DNA of 64,000 nucleotides from Salinibacterium sp. SWN248 (GCF_015864575.1 NZ_JADYWW010000001.1:372001-436000); one strand, 5' to 3'. Positions 7,421 through 16,094 are shown, counted from the stretch's first letter. Notes: generated from the sequence alone by a model not told the origin. Numbers and translations: made by a program.

Positions 7421-8542
7421 CTAAGCGGGCACCGTCCACAGCGCTTCGCAGGGAAGGCTCACGGTGACGGGGTCGCCGACCGAGAGTAGATTGCCGGGAG
7501 CTGCCTCGGTGTGAACATCCGCATCTCCGACCCGCACGACAAGTTCGCGGCGTGGGCCACGCTGAACGGCAGCCGTGACGGTGCCGCGAAGCTCGCGCGG
7601 GCCTAATCTTTGGCAGGCAGCAGCATCGGCGTGAGGGGTGGCGAGAGCAGCGGCATCCGCCCCGCTTGTGGCGTGACGCAGCGTGGAGGTGACGGCTTCG
7701 TGGCGAAAGACGAGCGTTGCGCGGCCGGAGCCAACGTCGCCGTCAATAGCGACGGCACCGATCGCGGAATGGTGCACGCCATTGTCGATCACGCCCGCAA
7801 AAGCATTCTTGCCGCCAAGCAACCGGGCGACGGCAAGCGACGCAGGCTGATGAAAAACATGATCAACGGTGTCGTGCTGCAGCAGCTGACCGTTCTCCAA
7901 CACGACGATCCGTTCGGCCATCGCGCTCGCTTCGTCGCGGTCGTGAGTAACGAAGAGAATAGTCGGATTCACGGCCGCACGAATGCTCGCAATCATCGCG
8001 TGCATTTCATCCTTTAACCCGGGATCCAGGGCACTGAATGGTTCATCGAGCAACAGCACCGAGGGCTTCGCTGCGAGAGCACGCGCCACGGCAACGCGCT
8101 GCTGCTGACCGCCCGAAAGCGACTGCGGTGAGCGGGAAGCGAAAGTGCCCATCTGCACCATCTCGAGATGTTCGCGGGCCTGTTTCCGCGCCTGCGCACG
8201 GCTGACGCCCGCAGCGCGATCGGCGAACGCGACATTGTCGAGCACCGTCAAATGCGGAAACAGCAGCGGGCGCTGGAACACCATCGAGATACCGCGCTGC
8301 TCCGGGAGAAGCGCGGTGACATCCCGACCGCTGAGGCGCACACGGCCACCATTGGCATCCTCAAGACCGGCAATGATTCGCAGAATCGTGCTCTTGCCTG
8401 AGCCACTCGGCCCGACAATGGCGGTGCTCGTGCCGGGCAGAATGTCAAGGTTCACGCCGTGCAGCGCGGCTGGCGCGGTGGTCGAATAGCTCTTCGTGAC
8501 AGACGTGAGCGTGATCGCAGAGGTCATCAATTCGGTGGTCAT
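7421..8542 (-). CDS. ABC transporter ATP-binding protein (YnjD-like)
   Basis: A 373-residue ATPase of an import system. Seen: Walker A GPSGSGKST, FQRPLLFPHLTV (Q-loop), signature LSGGQQQRVAVARALA, Walker [15 protein letters not shown] and H-loop VTHDRDEA. After about residue 230 follows a TOBE-like regulatory domain. Its ATG overlaps the stop of the upstream permease gene by 4 bp (ATGA), so it is the last gene of a four-gene operon: binding protein, two permeases, ATPase. Substrate is not evident from the ATPase; see the binding protein. Confidence 0.9.
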   Translation of the reverse strand: MTTELMTSAITLTSVTKSYSTTAPAALHGVNLDILPGTSTAIVGPSGSGKSTILRIIAGLEDANGGRVRLSGRDVTALLPEQRGISMVFQRPLLFPHLTVLDNVAFADRAAGVSRAQARKQAREHLEMVQMGTFASRSPQSLSGGQQQRVAVARALAAKPSVLLLDEPFSALDPGLKDEMHAMIASIRAAVNPTILFVTHDRDEASAMAERIVVLENGQLLQHDTVDHVFHQPASLAVARLLGGKNAFAGVIDNGVHHSAIGAVAIDGDVGSGRATLVFRHEAVTSTLRHATSGADAAALATPHADAAACQRLGPRELRGTVTAAVQRGPRRELVVRVGDADVHTEAAPGNLLSVGDPVTVSLPCEALWTVPA

Positions 8543-9426
8543 CGTTGTCTCCCTGGGTCAAGATTACGGCTGCGAGCGATGAGGCCAAGCAGAATGAGCG
8601 GCGGAATCACCGCAGACAATGACAGCACCGCCACACTTGATTCGTTGCCGACCCCGGATGCGCTTGACGCAATAATCAGCGGCAGTGTCACGAGGTGGCC
8701 ACCTCCCACCACCAATGTGATGAGGTAATCGCTCCAGCCCACGAGGAACGCAAGAAACGCGGACCGTGCCAGCGCCGGAGCAATCAGCGGCAGATGGATG
8801 CGCCACAACGTCAGTCGCGAACTCGCCCCGAGCGTGCGGGCGGCTTCATCGAACCCATCGTCGTAGGCGGCGTAGGCGGCACGCATCGAAAAAGTCGTAT
8901 ACGGAATCGCGACGGCCACCAGCACGAGAACCACGCCAACAACGGGAGGAACCCATGCCCGCAACAGCAGCACATTGAGGCCGAGTACCGCAGCAAAGGG
9001 TGGCAGCATCACCGGAGAGAAAAGCAGAACGGTGATCGCCTTGCCGAAACGCACCTGACCGCGAGAAAGGGCGCGGGCCGCCATCGCTCCGAGCGGGGTC
9101 GCGATCGCGGCCACGACAAGTGAGAGCGCCAGCGAATGGAGGAAAGCGCGCCCGCCTCCGTTGGCGATAGCGGCGGTGAGGCCGTCGGTGCCGGTCTCCA
9201 TCGGAAACGCTGCGGGGTGCATCCATTGGTCGGCAAACGACCACAGCACGAGCGGCAAGAAAGGCAACGCGAACCACAGCGCAATCAGCGCGGTCGACAG
9301 GATGCGCAGGGCACGGGCGAGCCCGCGAGACTGGGTCAGGGGCCGACCATGATCTCCGGGCATCCGCCGCTGCTGCTGGTTGCTGCGCGCAGTGTCGAGG
9401 TCGACGCTCGTAGTGGTGACGGTCAT
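8539..9426 (-). CDS. ABC transporter permease, second subunit
   Basis: About 295 residues with six predicted membrane helices and the binding-protein-dependent permease signature around FDEAARTLGASSRLTLWRIH (EAA loop contacting the ATPase). A cytoplasmic N-terminal extension of about 40 polar residues precedes the first helix (LSTALIALWFALPFLPLVLW). The chosen ATG 9426 overlaps the upstream permease stop by 4 bp; a GTG two codons earlier (9432) is possible. Works with the permease at 9423-10283 as a heterodimeric channel. Confidence 0.88.
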   Translation of the reverse strand: MTVTTTSVDLDTARSNQQQRRMPGDHGRPLTQSRGLARALRILSTALIALWFALPFLPLVLWSFADQWMHPAAFPMETGTDGLTAAIANGGGRAFLHSLALSLVVAAIATPLGAMAARALSRGQVRFGKAITVLLFSPVMLPPFAAVLGLNVLLLRAWVPPVVGVVLVLVAVAIPYTTFSMRAAYAAYDDGFDEAARTLGASSRLTLWRIHLPLIAPALARSAFLAFLVGWSDYLITLVVGGGHLVTLPLIIASSASGVGNESSVAVLSLSAVIPPLILLGLIARSRNLDPGRQR

Positions 9427-10283
9427 TGCCACGCTCGCATCCGGCGGAGTCCGAGCATGGCGAGCACCACAACGGCGGCAGTGAGAAGCAGAGTAATCAC
9501 GGCAACGGCGGCCGCTTCCGGCCGAGCGGTGAGGCTAGCTGAGTTGAAGAGGCGAAGCGCCATCACCGAGAGCGGCTCAGGGTAGGTCTTGCCGAGCAGC
9601 CATGCGACCTCATAGGAGCCGAGCGTGTAGGCGAAAGCGATAGTGGATGCCACGAGTAGCGACGGGGCGGCCAGCGGCAAAACGACGAAGCGCAGCCGTG
9701 CTCCGCGGTGAGCGCCGAGCACCGCGGCAGTTTCGTCGTAGGACGTGATGCGGGTGGCGAGGGTGCCGACAATGATGAGCGCGATGAACGCTGACTCTTT
9801 CCACGCGTACTCGGCGATGACGGCAAACCAGGTGGGGCCGGCGACGAGCGCGGGCCATGACTCTGGCGGGATGCCGAAAATGCGCGCGAGCACACCAGAG
9901 TCGGAGAGGAGGAGTCCAACGCTCGCGGCGCCGACGAGGTGGGGCACGGTGACGGCGGCAGCGCTGAGCGCACCCACGATGCGGCCGCCCCAGTTTCCGG
10001 AGATGATCAGCACGGCGGTGAAGAAGCCGACGACGGCAGCGATCGCGGTCGAGACGACGGCGATCCCGAGGGAGAGCAGCGCCGAGCTGAGGAGATCGTC
10101 GGTGCCCTCGAAGGTCTTAACGCTCAACGCGGGCGTGCCCACGAGGGGCATGAGCCCGAGACTCTGCACCACTGTGGTGCCGATGCCACCGATCACCACA
10201 ATCGCGACCGGGATCACGGCTGGCAGCACGAGAAGGGTGGCGCGCACCCCTCGGCGTCGCGGCCGGCTCAGCATCGCTGTCAT
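9423..10283 (-). CDS. ABC transporter permease, first subunit
   Basis: A 286-residue permease with about six membrane helices (for example ATLLVLPAVIPVAIVVIGG and VVLAMLGL near the end) and an EAA-type loop (YDETAAVLGAHRGARLRFV). The start at 10283 shares one base with the TGA of the binding-protein gene (TGATG), a translational-coupling arrangement; an in-frame GTG/ATG start 9 codons upstream is less likely because it would overlap that gene by 28 bp. In E. coli the corresponding YnjC is, to my knowledge, one longer fused permease; here it is two genes. Confidence 0.88.
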   Translation of the reverse strand: MTAMLSRPRRRGVRATLLVLPAVIPVAIVVIGGIGTTVVQSLGLMPLVGTPALSVKTFEGTDDLLSSALLSLGIAVVSTAIAAVVGFFTAVLIISGNWGGRIVGALSAAAVTVPHLVGAASVGLLLSDSGVLARIFGIPPESWPALVAGPTWFAVIAEYAWKESAFIALIIVGTLATRITSYDETAAVLGAHRGARLRFVVLPLAAPSLLVASTIAFAYTLGSYEVAWLLGKTYPEPLSVMALRLFNSASLTARPEAAAVAVITLLLTAAVVVLAMLGLRRMRAWQ

Positions 10284-11560
10284 CAGCGAGCAGCGATCCT
10301 CGTGCGCCAAGCGTCATCGAGAGCGGGGACCCATTCGGCCGAGAGTTCGGGGTTGGCGTTCTGCGAAAGGATGTCAAAACTCGGCACGACGGGCGATTGC
10401 GGCAGCGCATCGAAGAGTGCGCGGTCATCGGCAGAGAGAGCATCCAAATCCAACACCGTGAACTGGCCCCACACTGCCGGGTCAGCTTTCGCGACCTGCT
10501 GCTCAACCGACAGGGCTTCGTTGGCGACAACCATCGCGCCGGCGATGTTGCCGGAGTTGCTGGGGATGCCGAAGAAGCTGGCGTTGCCGAGCGTTCCATC
10601 GTCGACGGTCAGCACTCGCGTCGTGTCGGGCAGGGTGCCGTTCTCGACGAGGGCGGTAAGGGTGGCTGGCCCGTAGGTCATCATCATGTCGATCTCACCA
10701 TCGGCAAAGAGCTTGGTGAGTTGTTCGGATGTTGCGGGGTACGTGCTGCCTTCACGCCACAGCGACGGAGCGAGGGCGTCGAGGCGGTCGAACAGCGCCG
10801 GCGAGAGTTCGTCGAAAGCCTCATCGCTGAAGGTGGATGGGACGTTCTCGTAGCCACCTGACTCGCTGTAGAGCACCGACCGCAAGAAAGCGGAGCCGGT
10901 GAAGTCGGGGGCGGCCGGGTACGTGAAGCGGCCGGGGTTGGCTTCAGCCCACTCGAGGATGCCTTCGATCGTGGTTGGCGGGTCCGGCACGGTCGCCGAG
11001 TTGTAAACGAACGAGAACTGCGCTTTGTGCCAGGGAGCTTCGCAGCCGTCGACGGGGGTGCCAAAGTCTTCCGTGAGCAGCGGGTCGGTGGCGGAGACCG
11101 CAGTCATGTTCGGCAGGAGGTCTGTCCACTCGCAGAACCAGGCATCCGCTTGTTTGCCGGTGCGGAAGTTGTCGCCGTTGATCCACACGAGGTCGACAGC
11201 GCCATCCGTATTGCGGCCAGCCTGCAGCTCAGTGAAAACGCGGTTGAGCGCGTCCTTGGTGTCGGCAATCGGTACGCGTTCGAGCGTGACGCCCTGCGCC
11301 GCCGCGGCCGGAGCTAGTACGTCGTCGACGTAGGCGTTGCCCTGATCGTCGCCGCCCCACATCCACAACTTCACGGTCTGGCCGTCGGCCGCGACCTGCA
11401 CATCAGCCCAATCGAAGAACTCGGGGCCGCGAGGAGTGGTCGTCGGCGCCGAGCACGCGCTCAGGGCCAACACGGTCAGTGCTGCCGTAGCAAGCACGGG
11501 AAGGATGCGGCGGCGTGCGGTCGTGGAGTGCTGGGGGCGAAACGGATTGCGAATCGGCAC
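10283..11560 (-). CDS. YnjB-like ABC transporter substrate-binding lipoprotein
   Basis: A 425-residue lipoprotein. The GTG at 11560 has AAGGAG 7 bases upstream and gives a signal peptide with lipobox LALSAC (Cys about 36). The mature part matches the YnjB-type family: VKLWMWGGDDQGN, LVWINGDNFRTGKQADAW, EAPWHKAQFSFVYNS and FTYPAAPDFTGSAFLRS. E. coli ynjBCD is an uncharacterised importer related to thiamine, iron and polyamine systems, so the ligand is unknown. The open frame continues to 12076 without the lipobox start; that extension overlaps the divergent TVP38 gene and is rejected. Confidence 0.88.
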   Translation of the reverse strand: MPIRNPFRPQHSTTARRRILPVLATAALTVLALSACSAPTTTPRGPEFFDWADVQVAADGQTVKLWMWGGDDQGNAYVDDVLAPAAAAQGVTLERVPIADTKDALNRVFTELQAGRNTDGAVDLVWINGDNFRTGKQADAWFCEWTDLLPNMTAVSATDPLLTEDFGTPVDGCEAPWHKAQFSFVYNSATVPDPPTTIEGILEWAEANPGRFTYPAAPDFTGSAFLRSVLYSESGGYENVPSTFSDEAFDELSPALFDRLDALAPSLWREGSTYPATSEQLTKLFADGEIDMMMTYGPATLTALVENGTLPDTTRVLTVDDGTLGNASFFGIPSNSGNIAGAMVVANEALSVEQQVAKADPAVWGQFTVLDLDALSADDRALFDALPQSPVVPSFDILSQNANPELSAEWVPALDDAWRTRIAAR

Positions 11561-11650
11561 GCACGTGCTCCTTGACAGTCGACGGAAGAGGAAGCGCCAG
11601 ACACCCAGCGCAGTGAACTCTAAGACTAAGTGCGAACTTCTTCGTTGCTC

Positions 11651-11701
11651 AGTAAGCCACATCACATACGCAGCGCGGAGCCTCGACATAACATTGGCCA
11701 A
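11651..11701 (+). promoter_or_regulatory. Promoter of the second TVP38-family gene
   Basis: AGTAAGCCACATCACA (11651-11666), 21 bp, then ATAACAT (11688-11694), 7 bp before ATG. The distance from AGTAAG to ATG is 51 bp, identical to the copy at 6631. The -10 to ATG stretch (ACATTGGCCAAATG) is also nearly the same as in the first paralogue. Confidence 0.5.
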
Positions 11702-12376
11702 ATGAAAAAGAACCGGTCCTCTTCCCTGTGGAAAGCTGGCGCGTTTGTCGTCTTCCTCATCGCAATTGTGATCGTGGCGTTCACGATCGAAATCCCGTCC
11801 GTTGACGAGATTCAAGGATGGGCAGAAGGCACCGGACTGCTTGGTGCTGTGATCTTCATCGTCGCCTACGCCGTGCTTACCCTCACTCCAGCGCCGAAAG
11901 CCGTGATCAGCATTGCGGCCGGGCTCGCGTGGGGATTGTGGATCGGCACGCTGCTGGTGCTCGTGGGCGCCGTTATCGGCGCAGCCCTCTCCTTCTGGAT
12001 TGGCCGCCTTCTCGGCCGCGATGCTGTTGAGCAGTACACCGGCGGCAAGGTTCGCGCCGTCGACGAGATGCTCCAAAAACGCGGACTGCTTTCCATGATC
12101 GCGCTGCGCCTTATCCCGCTCATTCCTTTCACTGTTATCAACTACGCCGCTGGCCTCACCGCCGTGCGCGTGCGCGACTACATGATCGGCACCGCCGTCG
12201 GCATCATCCCCGGCACCATGGCCTTCGTCGCCGTCGGCGCCTACGGGGCCGAACTCAACACTGGCTTCTTCATCGCCCTCGGAGCGCTCGGCGTGCTCAC
12301 GATCGGCGGTGGCATCGTTGCTGGCCGGCTCCGCAAGAAAGATGCGGCGGCCGCAGCGGCTGCGGAGAACAACTAA
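11702..12376 (+). CDS. TVP38/TMEM64 (DedA-superfamily) membrane protein, paralogue 2
   Basis: A 224-residue protein clearly paralogous to that at 6682-7374 along its whole length (shared EIPSVDEIQGWAEGTGLLG-type region, LSFWIGRLLGRDAVEQYTGG, RLIPLIPFTVINYAAGLT, GTAVGIIPGTM). Same predicted helices and re-entrant loops; the C-terminal tail differs (basic RKKDAAAAAAAENN here, acidic in the paralogue). It ends 2 bp before the CDP-alcohol phosphatidyltransferase gene and must be co-transcribed with it, which fits a lipid-handling role. Confidence 0.9.
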   Translation: MKKNRSSSLWKAGAFVVFLIAIVIVAFTIEIPSVDEIQGWAEGTGLLGAVIFIVAYAVLTLTPAPKAVISIAAGLAWGLWIGTLLVLVGAVIGAALSFWIGRLLGRDAVEQYTGGKVRAVDEMLQKRGLLSMIALRLIPLIPFTVINYAAGLTAVRVRDYMIGTAVGIIPGTMAFVAVGAYGAELNTGFFIALGALGVLTIGGGIVAGRLRKKDAAAAAAAENN

Positions 12377-12378
12377 CG

Positions 12379-13023
12379 ATGCTGGATGTCCAGCTGCGTC
12401 GGGCGGTCAGTAAACCTCTCAACGCAATGGCTTCCGCGCTCGACGTGCCCTGGATCACCCCCGACCGGCTCACCATCGCCGGACTCGTGATCGGGTTGAG
12501 CAGTGCCGCGCTCGCCGCAACTCAGCTCTGGGCGTTGGCCCTCGTGGCGTGGTTGCTCTCGCGAGTGCTCGACGGGCTCGACGGAACGCTGGCTCGCCGC
12601 CGGCGCGCTGCGGCATCCGTACCCCGGCCCGCCACGGCGAGCGAAGCGGGCGGTTTTCTCGATATCGTCGCCGACTTCGTGGTTTACGGCGCGACGGTTC
12701 TGGGCGTCGCAATCGGCGCCACGACCGCCTTCGATGCGCCGTGGTGGCCGTTCTTGGTCGTGCTGTTCGCGTACTACATCAACGGAGCAGCGTTCTTGGC
12801 GTTCTCCTCGATCGCTGAACGCACCGGCCGCACGCTTTCAGACGACGACAATCGCTCGCTGTTCTTTCTCGGACGCATCGCCGAGGGCGGCGAAACCGTC
12901 TTCGTGCATACCCTCTGGCTCGCGCTGCCGTTCATTGCCTGGCAGATCGCACTCGTCTGGAGCGTTGTCGTTCTCGTCAGCGCTGCCCAGCGCATGATCG
13001 TCGGCTACCGCATACTGCGCTAG
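12379..13023 (+). CDS. CDP-alcohol phosphatidyltransferase family protein
   Basis: A 214-residue membrane enzyme that transfers a phosphatidyl (or related) group from a CDP-linked donor to an alcohol. The family motif D-x2-D-G-x2-A-R-xn-G-x3-D-x3-D is present: D65, D68, G69, A72, R73, G91, D95 and D99. All four Asp are intact, but the A-R to G spacer is 17 residues instead of the usual 8 or 9, with an inserted Ala/Pro-rich stretch. Around six membrane helices are predicted. Acceptor alcohol unknown. Translationally close to the TVP38 gene upstream. Confidence 0.85.
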   Translation: MLDVQLRRAVSKPLNAMASALDVPWITPDRLTIAGLVIGLSSAALAATQLWALALVAWLLSRVLDGLDGTLARRRRAAASVPRPATASEAGGFLDIVADFVVYGATVLGVAIGATTAFDAPWWPFLVVLFAYYINGAAFLAFSSIAERTGRTLSDDDNRSLFFLGRIAEGGETVFVHTLWLALPFIAWQIALVWSVVVLVSAAQRMIVGYRILR

Positions 13024-13052
13024 CGCCGCCTTCTCGCCGGGCCGCCTCACCT

Positions 13053-14492
13053 CTAGTCGCGGGGCGTGCCCAACAGCGCACGCCGCACTCGAGCCAGCAG
13101 TTGGATGCCCGACTTCACGACTCCGCTCTTCAAGCGGAATTGCACGTCGGCGATCGCGGCATTCCACAGCGCATCGGTGAACGTCGGGTAGGCGTGAGTG
13201 GCGCTGGCCAGAGTGCTCGTGGAGAGTTTTGCGCTCACGGCAACCGTCAGCTCGCCGAGGCTTTCTCCGGCACGGGGGCCGACGATTGTTCCGCCGAGCA
13301 CGCGCCCGCCGGAGTTCACAACGATCTGCGCGAAGCCGTCGTCGTCGCCTTCAGCAATGGCGCGATCAGTGGCACTGTGTTCGCCGGTAAAGACGCGGTG
13401 CTTTCCTTCGACGGCATCCGCTGCGGTGAGGCCAACCGCGGCAATTTCGGGCGAGGTGAACGTCACACGCGGCACGACTGCGTCGTTGAATTTGCGGCGC
13501 AATCCGAGGATGGCGTTGGTGCCGGCGGTGCTGCCGCTCACGCCAGCAACGTGGCTGAACTTCGGCAGCCCGGCAACGTCTCCCGCCGACCAAATGTGCT
13601 TGTTTGTGGTGCGCAGCGAGGCATCCACGTCAACGTAGCCCTGATCGGTGATGGCAACGCCGGCCGTTTCGGGGGAGAGAGTGTCGAGGTTGGGGGTGCG
13701 ACCGATTGCGGCGAGTAGGCGATCGAAGGGAACGCGGGTTCCATCGTCGAGCACGAGTTCGCCACTGAGGCCGTCGCTCGAGACGACCTCAACGGCGCTG
13801 CGGTTGTGCAGCATGGTGATGCCGTCGCGCTCGAACGTGGCGTGAAGCACCGCGCTCGCGCGCTCTTCTTCGCCGGGGAGGATGCGGCTGCTGCGGTTCA
13901 CGATCGTGACGTCAGAACCGAGCCGTGCCATTGCTTGGCCGAGCTCGCTGCCGATTGCGCCGCCACCGAGAACCACTAAGCGTTGAGGGAGTTCGTCGAG
14001 TTCCCAGATGGTGTCGCTCGTGAGTATCTGGACGCTGTCCGCGCCGGGGAAAGAGGGAACGCGCGGCACGGTGCCGGTCGCGATGACGGCCTGCACGAAG
14101 GTGTGGCGAGTGCCGTCGATCTCGAGAGAGTGGCGCCCCGTGAAGCGAGCATCGCCGTGGGCGACTTCGATGCCGAACTCGGCAAAGGCTTCAACCGAGT
14201 CGTGTGGTTCGATCGTGGCTACCGCATCCTGAACGTGGCCCATCGCGCGAGCGAAATCGACCGTCACGTTCTCGGCGATGACGCCAAAGCGTTCCGAGGT
14301 GCGCGCAACGTGCGCGGCATGAGCGGCAGCAATCAGTGACTTGGAGGGCACGCAGCCGGTCCATAAGCAGTCCCCACCGAGGCGGTGTCGTTCGACAAGC
14401 AGCACGCGTGCTCCAAAACGGGCGGCGGTCTTGCTGGCGACAATTCCGGCGCTGCCGGAGCCGATGACGATGAGATCCCACTGAGCGGGCAT
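13053..14492 (-). CDS. Pyridine nucleotide-disulfide oxidoreductase (mercuric-reductase-like)
   Basis: A 479-residue FAD enzyme of the dihydrolipoamide dehydrogenase/mercuric reductase class. Seen: FAD-binding IVIGSGSAGIVAS, redox disulfide GGDCLWTGCVPSKSL (C42, C47), NAD(P)-binding VVLGGGAIGSELGQ, the SAGDVAGLPKFSHVA FAD segment and C-terminal SATHAYPTFTDALWN with the conserved His. There is no N-terminal HMA metal domain and no C-terminal vicinal Cys pair, so mercury reduction is unlikely. The electron acceptor is unknown. It is divergent from the FMN-reductase-like gene. Confidence 0.88.
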   Translation of the reverse strand: MPAQWDLIVIGSGSAGIVASKTAARFGARVLLVERHRLGGDCLWTGCVPSKSLIAAAHAAHVARTSERFGVIAENVTVDFARAMGHVQDAVATIEPHDSVEAFAEFGIEVAHGDARFTGRHSLEIDGTRHTFVQAVIATGTVPRVPSFPGADSVQILTSDTIWELDELPQRLVVLGGGAIGSELGQAMARLGSDVTIVNRSSRILPGEEERASAVLHATFERDGITMLHNRSAVEVVSSDGLSGELVLDDGTRVPFDRLLAAIGRTPNLDTLSPETAGVAITDQGYVDVDASLRTTNKHIWSAGDVAGLPKFSHVAGVSGSTAGTNAILGLRRKFNDAVVPRVTFTSPEIAAVGLTAADAVEGKHRVFTGEHSATDRAIAEGDDDGFAQIVVNSGGRVLGGTIVGPRAGESLGELTVAVSAKLSTSTLASATHAYPTFTDALWNAAIADVQFRLKSGVVKSGIQLLARVRRALLGTPRD

Positions 14493-14560
14493 GCGTGTTC
14501 CTTTCGAGAGGGCGTTTGCCCCCAGTCATGTTTAGCAGCGCATTGTTCAGCGAACCGTAC

Positions 14561-14605
14561 GCTAGATCACAGTTCGCAGGGAGGGCTCGCCCGTAACATC
14601 GGGTC
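14561..14605 (+). promoter_or_regulatory. Promoter of the FMN-reductase-like gene
   Basis: GCTAGATCACA (14561-14571), 21 bp, then GTAACAT (14593-14599), 6 bp before ATG. Core blocks and spacing match those before the two TVP38 genes. A Crp/Fnr-type regulator is encoded just downstream in the same direction and is a candidate to act here. Confidence 0.45.
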
Positions 14606-15355
14606 ATGGCTACCGAAACTAACGCGAATACCGTTCCTGCTGACGCTCCCCGCTACGACGGGCTCAAGGCCGTCTTCATTAACTGCACGCTCAAGAAGAG
14701 CCCCGAGATGAGCCACACCCAGGGGCTCATGGATTCCAGCATCCAGCTGATGCGCAGTGCCGGAGTGCACGTCGACAACGTGCGCTTCATCGACCACGAC
14801 ATCGCGATCGGTGTCTACCCCGACATGCGCGAGCACGGCTGGGAGAAGGACGCCTGGATGGCCGAAGTCTGGCCCCTCATCGAAGCGGCCGACATCCTCG
14901 TCATCGGCGGACCGATCTGGCTCGGTGACAACTCCTCTGTCACCCGGATGCTCATCGAGCGTCTTTACGCAATGAGCGGCGAGTTCAACGACAAGGGCCA
15001 GTACGTCTTCTATGGCAAGGTCGGCGGCGCGCTCTTCACCGGTAACGAGGATGGCGTGAAGCACTCCGCCATGTCGGTGCTCTACAGCCTTCAGCACATT
15101 GGTTACGTCATCCCGCCCGCAGCGGATGCTGGCTGGCTCGGCGAGATCGGCCCCGGCCCCAGCTACCTCGACGAAGGTTCGGGCGGTCTCGAGAACGACT
15201 TCACGAACCGCAACACAACCTTCATGTCGTGGAACCTCATGCATATGGCATCGATCCTCAAGAACGCCGGCGGTATCCCCGCTTACGGAAACACGCGCAA
15301 GGCGTGGAACGACGGCGAGCACTTCGGCTTCGAAGCCAACCCCGAATACCGCTAG
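14606..15355 (+). CDS. Flavodoxin-like NAD(P)H-dependent FMN oxidoreductase
   Basis: A 249-residue protein with a flavodoxin-like fold: AVFINCTLKKSPEMSHTQG (phosphate loop region for FMN), IGGPIWLGDNSSVTRMLIERLY (isoalloxazine-side loop) and GALFTGNEDGVKHSAMSVLYS (third FMN loop). Such proteins reduce quinones, flavins or chromate with NAD(P)H. The C-terminal extension after about residue 200 (FMSWNLMHMASILKNAGGIPAY) is a known subgroup feature. It is followed after 9 bp by a methyltransferase gene and probably forms an operon with it. Confidence 0.82.
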   Translation: MATETNANTVPADAPRYDGLKAVFINCTLKKSPEMSHTQGLMDSSIQLMRSAGVHVDNVRFIDHDIAIGVYPDMREHGWEKDAWMAEVWPLIEAADILVIGGPIWLGDNSSVTRMLIERLYAMSGEFNDKGQYVFYGKVGGALFTGNEDGVKHSAMSVLYSLQHIGYVIPPAADAGWLGEIGPGPSYLDEGSGGLENDFTNRNTTFMSWNLMHMASILKNAGGIPAYGNTRKAWNDGEHFGFEANPEYR

Positions 15356-15364
15356 GCGCACGAC

Positions 15365-15997
15365 ATGGCGTGGAAGAAATACCGCTTCGGCACGCAATTT
15401 TACGATGCGATGTCTGGCGAATGGGCGGTCTATCGTTCAGGCCGTGTTGCCGGTATCGAGCTCATGGGGCTGCGCCCGGGAGACACTGTTGTGGATCTCG
15501 GCTGCGGCACCGGCCTTAGTTTTGAGTTGCTTGTCGACGCGGTTGGTCCAACGGGCCAGGTGATCGGCGTCGACGCGAGTGCCCCAATGTTGCAGGTCGC
15601 GGCCAAGCGTGCGGTGCGCAAGGGGTGGTCGAACGTGCGCGTAGTGCAGGCGGATGCCACGAAGCTGTCGGCCGCAGACCTTGCCGTTGACGGCGTGGTT
15701 CCCACTGTTGACGCGGTGTTCTCTGCCTACGCCCTCAGCGTCATGGGCAGCCACCCGACGGTCTTGGCGGGGGCTCAGAAACTGCTCAGGTCCGGCGGTC
15801 GCCTAGGCATCGTCGATATGCAGCGACCGGTGGGAGCAGCGAAGATCTTCACCCCGCTCGCCCGTCTCGCGTGCCGAATGGGTGGCGCCGATATCGAAGC
15901 GCATCCGTGGGAGTGGCTCACCCAGCGAGCCGACGATGTGCGGCAGACGTCTCGTCGTGGTGGCCACATTCGCGCTGTCACCGGAACTCTCAAGTGA
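15365..15997 (+). CDS. Class I SAM-dependent methyltransferase
   Basis: A 210-residue enzyme. Motif I VVDLGCGTGLSFELL, the acidic residue at the end of strand 2 (IGVDASAPML) and VVQADATKLSAADL mark a Rossmann-type SAM domain; LLRSGGRLGIVDMQRP is the usual motif III region. The substrate cannot be told; ubiquinone/menaquinone-type and small-molecule methyltransferases look alike at this level. The last part (QTSRRGGHIRAVTGTLK) resembles the reactive C-terminal strand of such enzymes. In line with the FMN reductase upstream and the Crp/Fnr gene downstream. Confidence 0.82.
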   Translation: MAWKKYRFGTQFYDAMSGEWAVYRSGRVAGIELMGLRPGDTVVDLGCGTGLSFELLVDAVGPTGQVIGVDASAPMLQVAAKRAVRKGWSNVRVVQADATKLSAADLAVDGVVPTVDAVFSAYALSVMGSHPTVLAGAQKLLRSGGRLGIVDMQRPVGAAKIFTPLARLACRMGGADIEAHPWEWLTQRADDVRQTSRRGGHIRAVTGTLK

Positions 15998-16094
15998 CCG
16001 TGTCATGATGGATTCGTGCGGCAAGCAGGTGGCGTCAGCCCCGATGGCGAGCGAACGCCCGTGGTCGCCGCAGCGAAGGGATCCTGAACCACTC

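Noticed and set aside
11561-12076. N-terminal extension of the YnjB-like binding protein
   Set aside because: The extension would overlap the divergent TVP38 gene and precede an obvious lipoprotein signal peptide; a GTG with a good AAGGAG at 11560 gives the right N terminus.
13053-14492. Annotation as mercuric reductase
   Set aside because: No HMA metal-binding domain, no C-terminal vicinal cysteines and no mer genes nearby; only the general disulfide oxidoreductase fold is supported.
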